Below the pieces are notes generated by a model that was given only the letters and a program-made list of their open reading frames with translations, was not told the origin of the DNA and searched no databases. Of a stretch of 64,000 bases of DNA, positions 19,201-27,246 are shown in pieces. Origin of the DNA: Trichomonas vaginalis G3 (Eukaryota > Parabasalia > Trichomonadida > Trichomonadidae). A program made the translations under genes and the position numbers. How positions within the stretch are numbered: the first letter of the stretch is position 1; each line of letters begins with the position of its first letter. The stretch lies in the NCBI RefSeq assembly GCF_026262505.1, contig NC_067207.1:11686082-11750081 (forward strand). Reading direction: 5' to 3'.

Positions 19201-22200
19201 CTTTGTTTTTGACGTAATCTTGCATGATTTCGACGATACCAGGCAAGTTGGTCGAAAACGGTTTTACTTCCTCGAGGGAAATTTTAAACGGACAATTTTC
19301 CATGATGGACTTTAACTGGTAATTTTGGTATTTTTGGGTATGGAACATGATTATTAATGACAGAGTACCTGCAGCAATACATAATTCCTGCGACGGAGGC
19401 TTTGACATTACGATATCTAATACTTTGTCAACTAATTCAGCAGAAACGATGTCAATGTCAATATGGCACTTGTAGGAGATGTTTGATAATGCGTCTATAC
19501 AGACTTGAAGTGCTAATGGATCATTGGCAACAATTTTTGCTACAATAGGAATCGAATTCAGTCGTTTTGAAATTGCCGAGTGTAATAAGATGCCAGAAAG
19601 GAAATGGAACTGCGTGAGATCGAAATTTGCGAGGTTTTTATCATTTTGGAATAATTTCTCAAGGAAATCAATGAAAAGTTCGCAAATTCTTTGAGGACTT
19701 ACGATCATTGCTGCAGCTGCAAGCTTTATAAACAGTATTTTCGTGATAATGAGCTCATCCTTATGGATCATCTCTTCTAGCGATGTTCTTTCTGTGATTC
19801 CTATCGCGATTCTACAACAATTTACGAGAAAACACTTTTCGGAGTCATCAATTACTTCTTTCTCGTTTATAGGATTTGTAGCAATCATAAACGATGCTTT
19901 CTTTACTATTTCTGGGTCCATTGGCATCTGTGAAGGTGCTGATGCGAAAATTGAGATTAATTTTGATCGTACTGCGTCTATCGGATGGGCCAATAGTCTT
20001 ATCCATGTCTCTCCGAACGGAAACATGTCAATTTTGAACCAACTCTGTTTAATAGCGAATTGTCCGAGTTCTAGGAACTGCATGATCTGTTCTACCGACG
20101 GACACTTCCATATTGAGTAGTATACGTAGTCTGACTCTTCGACTGTGCATGGTTTTTGAAGTAATTTCTTCAAGATATTGAGAATTTTCGATCTGAAGAA
20201 CGCCAGCTGGCCAAGAACGTCTTCTGGCTCTTTATTGGTCACTGCTCTCTCGTTCTTTATGATTATTTCTAAGTTTTCGAACGTAGGAATGAGAGTTGAA
20301 AAAATTGTCAACATATAACCGAAGGAAATGAATTCTCTGTAGTCATCCGCACTCTTTTCGACAAGATCAGACCAATCAGACACAACACAGGACTTTACTT
20401 CCAAAGGAGCAAATCTCCAAATATCTGCATTGAAAATTATGCATTTTAGAAGCATTTCTCGCAGTGGTTGGAGCTTTATATATGTTAGTTGTTCCATAAA
20501 GAACTTCCAAATCGTAACTGTCAGATGAGATTTGGAAGAATTATACAAAAAATGAGCTAAAACAGAGTACATGTGGCAATTAAGCATTTGCGCACATACT
20601 ATATCGGATTTCTTGATGAGATTAGTAACAATGGTCAATAGATTTTCAAAGAATTTCCTTCTTTCGTCTAAATTTGGACATTGAAAATCTAATTGTCCGA
20701 AAAGAGAGATGATAAAGTTAATGGAATGAGAGGCTTCGAATACCTTGAGGAAATTGGAGAAGAATCTGATAGGAGTTCCTGAGTAAATTTGATTTTTCGT
20801 GGCAATATTTGAAGGATCGAAGAAAAAGTGTTTGCTTCCAAACCTTTTCATGTTCTTCATGTCATTCTGGTGCTCGGTCGCCCAGTTCGCTATTGTCTGC
20901 ATGTTCATTTTCTCAGGAAGTTTCAACATACTCGAAATGTTCCAATTTCCACGAGTATAAACGGCTGCTTCTTGCGATTGCAGTGAGAAGAACTTCTCTG
21001 ACATCTCGTCGACATTAAACATCATGTTCTGAGTGAAATCAGGGAAATTTGGAAATGGTTTTAATGGAATCGTTTCAGATTCGTTGTCTTCGATGAATAC
21101 AGCGATGTTTTCATCCCAATGTCTGAAAAGAACACTGAGATTAAACCATTTCTGTATAGGAAGCTCGATATTAAAATTAATAATTTTTTCTTCTTCATTT
21201 ACGAGTTTGTACTTAATAACAATTGTCTTATTAACAAATAAGCATGTTAAGTAACTCGTTTTGGCTTTATCTGGGAAATCGAAGAAAAATCTTCCACAAT
21301 TTGGAGAATCGAGCAAGATATTGGCGGAAACCATGAAGTCATCGGATGTATTTATCGATGGTAGCTCTGGAACTTGGATTCCAGAGAATTCTGAAGAGAA
21401 TAAAATCATCGAAAAATGTTGAGGCTTTTCTGCACCTTTTACGATGTTCGCGAGGTGTTCAATGCATTCGAATACCCTGTTATTGAACTTATTGGCCTTT
21501 ACACTTGAAAACTGCCTGAAAAATTGTATCAAAGCAGTATGATTCAATCCTGTCGTAGCAATCAGCTCAAAAATCTTGAGAATGGTTGGTAAATCTTCTT
21601 CTTCGAACTGTTCAAATATCATTGCTGGTAAGTGGCCGGCCAAACAAGCGCATCTATTACAAACTGAGTTTCCGCAGAACCTTAGGATATCATGGAGTAC
21701 ACTGGAGTATTCTTTAGAGCCTCTTGTTGATATAATTAACAAAGGAATGGCTTCTGGAACTGCAATTCTGTCAAAATTACAATCTCCGCCTGAAATTACT
21801 TTAACTATTCGATTATAGATACTTGAATCAACTCCTACCCTGTTCGCAACCTTGGCTATCGATGTGAATGGGATTCCATCGAAAACAAAATTTCGAACTT
21901 GCTGAATCTTAAGTAACAAGTCAAATCCAAGGCTAAGAGCAATGGGAGAACGCTCTTCTTGCTTTAGGTTAAGTATTATCGATATAATATCTGATAAAAT
22001 TTCTGTATTTAAGAACATATCAGATAATTCTGTAATATCTTGGCCTATTTCATTAACTACCGTATCAACAATCGTTAGTAATAGGTTGAATGACTTACTG
22101 TCCGATATATTTGGTATTAAAGTCCAAATAATTGTATGAATTGAATTTATTAAGTTTGTAAATGACTTAATTGACTGATTTTTCGCAACTTCATGTATCA

Positions 22201-23926
22201 TCTGTGAGATTGCTTTCGTAGTAAAAGGGATTGATGCAGGTTCGTATAAGAAATTTACGATAATTTCACAACAGTACTTTTCTTTCACAATTTGCTTGTA
22301 AGCATTCGGTAAACAGATTATTTTCGAGACGATTGTCATAAGCTGTGGTCTATACAATCTTGAATTTTTGAGATTATCAAAATAATTTTGTTGTTGAATG
22401 GCCAAAGCTATAAATATTGATTCCCATAACTTGTCATTTGCGTTTTCCACGGAAAATACTTGAGGAATGTTGTCATATGCTAACGCAATTAAATCCGTGA
22501 ATAATTCGCTCTGAAAAGTCACCAGAGACACAATATTTGAGAAGCTCTGTCTGATTAGCGGCAAAGTTTTTTTGTTTTTGCCAAGTAAATTTAATAATTG
22601 AAATAAATTCTGTTTTAAATTCAAAATAGCGCTATTTGGAGTATCAAAGCTATTAATTGATGGATTAAAGAGTAGTTTGGGGAATATAACTTCGAATTTG
22701 CTGTTTTTAATAAAATAATCTCCAATTTCAGTGGAATAATCAGTAAGTTGTGAGATGATTATGATCGCAATGGCATAAAAATTAAGTCCTTCTTCCATAA
22801 TATAGCTGATAAGGATCTCCAAAATGTTAGAAACGATTTCGAAGTCAAAATTTGATAATTGGAGGCCAGTTTCTTTGGAAAAGATCAACAATGGATTGGT
22901 ATTTGCATCTTCTAGTGAATATAAGTCTTTAAATTTTAAGATTTTGTCATCATCTAAAATCATCTGAATTTTTTCATCATTTTCCACAAAAGTGGTCTGT
23001 AAACTATGATCTTTGGCCGATTCCGGTCTGAAATAATCGTCTTTTATCGTTGTATTGAAAATTGTATTTAATGGCGACATTTGTCGAAGAACATTCATGT
23101 AAGGAGTGCAATCAAATACTATATGCTTTCGTAGTGATATCATTAATTGTAAAACTGCGCAATTTAATGTAATTGAAACAGGATTTTTAGAGATATGATT
23201 AATAAGTTTAATTATTGAAACACTGAGCTTTGAAATTAATTCTTTGTCAGGATTTGTTGCCTTTCCAATAATAATTGCGGTAAAATAAAATTGATTTGAG
23301 ATTAAATTTTCATTATTTGGATTATTATTCTCAAAAAGAGTATCTATTAGATTGAGTGTAATAGCTAAATGTGCTTGTAAGCAATTCGACTTAGTATCTG
23401 AGTAAAATTGTTCAACATCCTTTAAAACATCGACGTATTCAACAATTCGAGATAATTGGCTCGCAAATGAAAACTTTTCGAACACACCAAAGAAAAGATC
23501 ATTAATATGCTGTGGTTGTGGATATAAAACAGAAGCAAATGATAAAGCTTTGATAAAATCTCGAAAAATTTCAGGTTCTATCTTTTCTATTTGCGTAAAT
23601 AGTAAGCTACTAGCTGATCTTACCGCTAAAACAGCATAAATCTTCTTTTCTTGCGGTGATATTGATTGATCTTCAAGTTTTTCTTTGATTATGTGAATAT
23701 ATGGAGCGTGCATTTCAAATTTTAGGCAAAGAGTATCAACAACCTTCTGCGGAATAAGCTTCTTCTGAAACGAATCTAGCTTTTGCGCTTGCGGATAACC
23801 AGGAATTAAATTTTCTATCGATTGGTTGCCCTGTAACTCAATAGGAATCTCAAATATACTCTTTGCTAAACTTAAATTTTTATCAGGAATGGGAAAGTAG
23901 TTCGAGAAATACCGAAGAACACTCAT
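16244..23926 (-). CDS. BEACH-WD40 protein, about 2560 aa
   Basis: The start is ATG 23926 (MSVLRYFSN). The first ~870 residues are helical, armadillo-like. Around residues 875-960 lies a concanavalin A-like beta domain. A PH-like domain (about 1845-1945, HGTFTVNVNGYTF) precedes the BEACH domain (about 1965-2235) with the hallmarks FEYLMWLNEFSGRS, YPVFPWII, FRELTPEFFF and LPKWAKTPEEF. WD40 repeats fill the C-terminus (about 2245-2560). This is the full LRBA/neurobeachin/ALFY-type architecture. Such proteins act on cytosolic membranes in vesicle traffic, lysosome size control or autophagy. No interruption is seen in nearly 7.7 kb, so the gene is intact and the longest host gene here. Confidence 0.93.
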   Translation of the reverse strand: MSVLRYFSNYFPIPDKNLSLAKSIFEIPIELQGNQSIENLIPGYPQAQKLDSFQKKLIPQKVVDTLCLKFEMHAPYIHIIKEKLEDQSISPQEKKIYAVLAVRSASSLLFTQIEKIEPEIFRDFIKALSFASVLYPQPQHINDLFFGVFEKFSFASQLSRIVEYVDVLKDVEQFYSDTKSNCLQAHLAITLNLIDTLFENNNPNNENLISNQFYFTAIIIGKATNPDKELISKLSVSIIKLINHISKNPVSITLNCAVLQLMISLRKHIVFDCTPYMNVLRQMSPLNTIFNTTIKDDYFRPESAKDHSLQTTFVENDEKIQMILDDDKILKFKDLYSLEDANTNPLLIFSKETGLQLSNFDFEIVSNILEILISYIMEEGLNFYAIAIIIISQLTDYSTEIGDYFIKNSKFEVIFPKLLFNPSINSFDTPNSAILNLKQNLFQLLNLLGKNKKTLPLIRQSFSNIVSLVTFQSELFTDLIALAYDNIPQVFSVENANDKLWESIFIALAIQQQNYFDNLKNSRLYRPQLMTIVSKIICLPNAYKQIVKEKYCCEIIVNFLYEPASIPFTTKAISQMIHEVAKNQSIKSFTNLINSIHTIIWTLIPNISDSKSFNLLLTIVDTVVNEIGQDITELSDMFLNTEILSDIISIILNLKQEERSPIALSLGFDLLLKIQQVRNFVFDGIPFTSIAKVANRVGVDSSIYNRIVKVISGGDCNFDRIAVPEAIPLLIISTRGSKEYSSVLHDILRFCGNSVCNRCACLAGHLPAMIFEQFEEEDLPTILKIFELIATTGLNHTALIQFFRQFSSVKANKFNNRVFECIEHLANIVKGAEKPQHFSMILFSSEFSGIQVPELPSINTSDDFMVSANILLDSPNCGRFFFDFPDKAKTSYLTCLFVNKTIVIKYKLVNEEEKIINFNIELPIQKWFNLSVLFRHWDENIAVFIEDNESETIPLKPFPNFPDFTQNMMFNVDEMSEKFFSLQSQEAAVYTRGNWNISSMLKLPEKMNMQTIANWATEHQNDMKNMKRFGSKHFFFDPSNIATKNQIYSGTPIRFFSNFLKVFEASHSINFIISLFGQLDFQCPNLDERRKFFENLLTIVTNLIKKSDIVCAQMLNCHMYSVLAHFLYNSSKSHLTVTIWKFFMEQLTYIKLQPLREMLLKCIIFNADIWRFAPLEVKSCVVSDWSDLVEKSADDYREFISFGYMLTIFSTLIPTFENLEIIIKNERAVTNKEPEDVLGQLAFFRSKILNILKKLLQKPCTVEESDYVYYSIWKCPSVEQIMQFLELGQFAIKQSWFKIDMFPFGETWIRLLAHPIDAVRSKLISIFASAPSQMPMDPEIVKKASFMIATNPINEKEVIDDSEKCFLVNCCRIAIGITERTSLEEMIHKDELIITKILFIKLAAAAMIVSPQRICELFIDFLEKLFQNDKNLANFDLTQFHFLSGILLHSAISKRLNSIPIVAKIVANDPLALQVCIDALSNISYKCHIDIDIVSAELVDKVLDIVMSKPPSQELCIAAGTLSLIIMFHTQKYQNYQLKSIMENCPFKISLEEVKPFSTNLPGIVEIMQDYVKNKDAIPSKVFSKRLDSQGRWIDRKLAVKTVKYMSSLSEKYPHTLDQQIFVLLSLFFTPDSKIDDYKELIPILKDEISRADVNDEMLMFVGYFIVRIPFNSYLKPIYDEVEKKFGQNWSDIKIYMNGYHAFNNYCDQPPSEMNIIDEILIALFKELIEKSAIPSQKEIEGFINEFDDNTNKPLQTIFETSSRQWRTLWASISHERSPFFKQKKLAMHIHYKRFAMYDKMMCPSLLKRNSRFDPHIEASLRRDQSKSFMIRSDSDTFYNLPPDTMKIPIVEEKSYIWKVPCDMIQVDKIKHGTFTVNVNGYTFSSENSRTIEIKHDEIHRIIPKYVLQRQTAFEVYTTARRSYLFNFSQIDNNHNKILNYLKSIPMNNEAIVHMNSPQNEIEKFTTKWQNYEISTFEYLMWLNEFSGRSINNIECYPVFPWIIDKYDIDSLDFNDPSIFRDLSKPIGALGIERLKKLKFMSENSISAEKFLYHNMYSCSVNVLHYLIRLEPFTTAHIQLQDGKFDHPTRIFYSIPESYENVKSSNNNFRELTPEFFFCPEFLKNIDGFDIGCQNGDVILPKWAKTPEEFIYLHKKALESDFVSEHINDWIDLIWGYKQNGLPASESDNTFDPHLYQDVWQKFPSEDDKLMIEQMLHHVGSIPRKLFDQPHKKRIPRNFGNSEKPFCHVKMSENPIIAVKLVGENANDKILLFTLSNNGLVHLCRVTNNNQSISQISKEVYDEINVVATGDKEQIYFAFSTANSSDLICVKSNCSIVKSKSTKHVESIFSLCIHGSKVITGGGDSILVEWDFNEKGELQDNLSIMAHADCIKCCSCQSGFGVVVSCSLDGLLVVSFLSNFSFIRSIDLGLPPEQIPTIVRITSGMGLIVVCASHAQKAVDGSTLIVYTLNGCKVAQKTMQNRISYICTATNYCDIDYVLCVVKEKLVVLYEAFNMKEIGVVFRSDEKITHIGYHRQTDTVTIGDVKGNLFWGYLFRNNHV

Positions 23927-24198
23927 TCCGATTAATTTCAATTCAATTCATTGAAAAATAAATAAATTTTTTATTAGGTATTTATGTTGAGAGGTTAACT
24001 CTTTAATAGGTTTTGCATCAAGGATGTAGATGCGCAATTGGGTGGCTATTAATTTGGTTCTTTTATGAAAAACATGGAATTGAGAAGCTAGAAAGCTAAT
24101 CCAATCTGACAAATTACATAAATTATGTTGATTTTATATATTAATTGCTTACATTAAAAAAAAGTTAGATATTTATGATATATCTGAATTTCGTTTCA

Positions 24199-25488
24199 TC
24201 AAGAAGTTAAAGATGCACCATATGAGCGAAGAAACATGGCTATAGCTCCATTGCCATACATTGCCGCATAATGAAGAGCAGTCATTGCATATTCATCTTT
24301 TTCATTAATATTTGCACCATGCGAAATAAGAATTTTCACGGCTTCTTTGTTATTTGTAATTACTGCCCGATGAAGAGCAGTTTTTCCATCATAACCTTCT
24401 TTTTCATTGATATTTGCACCATGCGAAATCAAAAGTTCCAAGGTTTCGGTATAATTATAATATGCTGCAATATGAAGAGCCGTTTCTCCATTATAATTTT
24501 TTGCATTGATATTTGCGCCATGTGAAAGTAAAAACTCGGCTATTTCTATATAATTATGGCTTGCTGAACAATGGAGAGCTGTTTCACCACAATTATTTTT
24601 TGCATTGATATCAGCACCATGTGAAAGTAAAAACTCAGCTACTTCTATATAATTATGACTTGCTGCATAATGGAGAGCTGTTTCTCCATAAATATTTCTT
24701 CCATCGAGATATGTGCCAAGTGATGCGAAATATATGCAAAGGGATGGAATATCAAATATCGTTGAATAAAGAAAACAATTGTAAATATTGTTTGTTTGAT
24801 CGAAATGGACTAATAATGATTCAAGATTATTATACTTTGCACAATGATCTAAATTGATCCTTAAATTATATTCATTCATCAAGAATGTAACAAAATCAAT
24901 GTTGTGCGAAAGAATTGCGTATTCCATGCATTTTTCATCTGGTTCTTGATATTTCAAACATTCATTAACAATCCCTGGATTTCCTCCCAAAAATGAAAGT
25001 TCCAGACATCTTTTTGTTATTTCTGGGTTATATTTCGTGATTAAAAACTTGAAACAATCAACTGCACCATAATAACAACATAATTCAAGTAATGAATATC
25101 CTTTATTAGAGTTTGGATATAGATAGCTTTCAAGATTTTGATCTTTGTTAAATCCGTCTCTTTCTGTGAATGAGATGAATCTTTCTTTGTCATTATCCAT
25201 AATAGCTCTGTAAATCGTATTTTCTGAAAGAGGATCTAGATAATTTAGATTCATCATTGCGGAAATATCATAAGCACCTAAATTAATTCTATATTCTTTA
25301 TAGAACAAGTACCGAGGAATAATTCCAACATCCGAGACATCTTTTACATGATATTCATCGTATATGAGTTTCGCTAGAGCCAAATATGACTTTAAATAGC
25401 GATTATTAAATGCAATTGTATCTAAAATGTGTTTGAGAATATTTTCAGGAGAAGTTGCCTTTGAATCAATCAAATTGTTTTTAATCAT
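24199..25488 (-). CDS. Ankyrin-repeat protein (DUF3447-type), 5' end disturbed
   Basis: From ATG 25488, 429 aa. The N-terminal region (NTIYRAIMDNDKERFISF, LLELCCYYGAVDCFKFLI) is closely similar to that of the 600-aa ankyrin gene. Five ankyrin repeats follow (GETALHYAASHN, FLLSHGADINAKN). Homology to the paralogue continues about 19 codons upstream of this ATG (LYELKAENKDELNSIFE) and ends at an in-frame stop next to the TTAA-flanked element at 25553. The annotated ATG is therefore an internal Met of the original gene, and the protein probably lost its first part. It may be expressed in shortened form or be a young pseudogene. Confidence 0.75.
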   Translation of the reverse strand: MIKNNLIDSKATSPENILKHILDTIAFNNRYLKSYLALAKLIYDEYHVKDVSDVGIIPRYLFYKEYRINLGAYDISAMMNLNYLDPLSENTIYRAIMDNDKERFISFTERDGFNKDQNLESYLYPNSNKGYSLLELCCYYGAVDCFKFLITKYNPEITKRCLELSFLGGNPGIVNECLKYQEPDEKCMEYAILSHNIDFVTFLMNEYNLRINLDHCAKYNNLESLLVHFDQTNNIYNCFLYSTIFDIPSLCIYFASLGTYLDGRNIYGETALHYAASHNYIEVAEFLLSHGADINAKNNCGETALHCSASHNYIEIAEFLLSHGANINAKNYNGETALHIAAYYNYTETLELLISHGANINEKEGYDGKTALHRAVITNNKEAVKILISHGANINEKDEYAMTALHYAAMYGNGAIAMFLRSYGASLTS

Positions 25489-25548
25489 TTCGAAAATGGA
25501 GTTTAATTCGTCTTTATTTTCCGCTTTTAGCTCATATAATGCAATATA

Positions 25549-25552
25549 TTAA
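25549..25552. repeat. TTAA target-site duplication, left
   Basis: TTAA flanks the left terminal repeat of the 25553-27033 element and is matched at 27034-27037. Confidence 0.65.
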
Positions 25553-27033
25553 GGATGTCAATTTGGAAGAAAAGTGAGAAAATTCCTAAAATGCTAAAAA
25601 TGAATTTTCCAAACGTATTTGTTTATTTCATTTTTTTGATTTTGAAAAAAATTTGGAGAGAAGAACTCTTCGTTTTTGAATTTTATCACGATGGTTTTAA
25701 AGTATATTAGACACATGTATTGGTATTACTATTTTTGTATATTTTGAGAGAAAATCCCTAAAAAGTGAGAAAATCTAAGACGGTTTGAGAAAATATATAA
25801 ACTATTGAAAATTTGAATTAAACTTCTAATTTGGAAAAAAGAAATTTGGAAAGAAGAAAATTCAAAAATCGAGATTTAGACTCAGCATCAAATGGAGAAC
25901 AAAATGTTTCTTCATATGAAGGAAAAAAATTTTCTTGTGAAGAAATAGAGTTTTTAAAATTTTATTGTATGTAATGAAATAAACAAATATTAAAATTATT
26001 TTTTGATAACAAGAAAATTCCCAATAGAAAATATTTGAGAGAAAGAAAAAAATGAAAAATATTACTCTCCTTTATATTTCATGAGATTTTAAATTTATTC
26101 TCATAAAATTGACAATTTTATACGTTTAGATGAAAATAAGTGATTTTGGTTGAAATAGAAATTATTATTTGCTTACAGCTATCAAATAGATTTTTGCTAT
26201 TTTGATTAAAATTTGTAAATCAAATTAATAAATTTTTTCTAAATATCTTAAATATCTGGATCACTCACATATACAATGAATTGAACGATAAAAATAATAC
26301 AAACTCAACTAAGTTTCCTGTCTTTCAACTAAAAAAAATTATGCAAATTAAATTAAATTAAATTGTTTATTCAAATATAAAACAAAGATGAAGTAATTAC
26401 AGTTATCATAAACTTTATGAATAACTCTGTAATTGGTTCAGATTTTCGTAAAAATATTTTTATTAATATCGATAAGAATACGTTTACCTACTATCACAAC
26501 ATATCGATAAACAAGAGTAGAGTGATTTTTATCATCGAAACTTTTTAAAAGCTGTAAGCTGGAAGGAAAAATCTTGTTTTTTCTGAGTTAGTTGTAGAAC
26601 TATTGATGCACGAGTTATCATTGTGATGTAGAAGGATGTCAATGTACTGACTGAAGGATATGAAGTGAATTGAATTTCATTGAATTTCAATTTGATCAAA
26701 ATTTGTTGAAATGATATGAATGTGTCAACATCTGTATCACTCTCTTTCACTCCTTCCCTATTCTTTCGAGAACGAAGCTAGCTCAGCTTTCGCTGAGCGA
26801 ATTGACACTTTTCATGCCCTAAACGTACATACTCTCAAATTTATCGAAAAAAATTATACCACCTAAACTAGTATATTCTTATTTTAAATATGATATTATC
26901 CTTAGAATCCACACTAGAATATATTTAAATCAACTTTTAAAAAAGTTCGAATCCTGCGCGTCTCACTTTTTAAATTTTCCAAAAGGAAAATTATATTCTC
27001 CTAAAATGAAAACAATTTTCCGAATTGACATCC
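25553..27033. mobile_element. Non-autonomous DNA transposon with TIRs and TTAA flanks (1.48 kb)
   Basis: The left end begins GGATGTCAATTTGGAA and the right end, read on the other strand, begins GGATGTCAATTCGGAA, a terminal inverted repeat of about 16 bases with one mismatch. Further similarity follows (AAAATTCCTAAAATG and related inverted near the right end). Both ends are flanked by TTAA, the target duplicated by piggyBac-type elements. The interior is very AT-rich with no ORF above 72 codons, so it encodes no transposase and would depend on one elsewhere. A small hairpin (GCTCAGC-TTTC-GCTGAGC, near 26784-26801) and a tRNA T-arm-like string (near 26944) lie inside. A TA-duplicating mariner-like origin is the main alternative. 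Confidence 0.65.
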
Positions 27034-27037
27034 TTAA
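27034..27037. repeat. TTAA target-site duplication, right
   Basis: Matches the TTAA at 25549-25552 at the other end of the element. Confidence 0.65.
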
Positions 27038-27206
27038 TTAGTGTCTAAATCATCAGGTCTGAGGACTTTATCTTTTGTGAATTAACGAATGATTTGAATT
27101 GAAATAATTATTCAAAACTGCCATTAAAAGAAAAATGTTATTTATAATACCACTGATTTTTTTAATAAACTTCATAATTTGAGAGGCATTCAAAACTCTG
27201 AATAAA

Positions 27207-27213
27207 TCACTTT
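27207..27213 (+). promoter_or_regulatory. Initiator (TCACTTT) of the 27247 gene
   Basis: Trichomonad-type initiator 40 bases upstream of the ATG. Confidence 0.5.
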
Positions 27214-27246
27214 TTCAGTCCCAAATCAAAATTTGGAAGATTAATT

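Noticed and set aside
23927-23941. N-terminal extension of the BEACH protein to a non-ATG start
   Set aside because: Starts at TTG; the ATG at 23926 is preferred. The same reasoning moved the starts at 9448, 15736, 33958, 37144, 60589 and 63585.
26944-26965. tRNA T-arm-like string GTTCGAATCCTGC inside the TTAA element
   Set aside because: No pairing 5' stem or other tRNA arms upstream; treated as chance or a very short relic.
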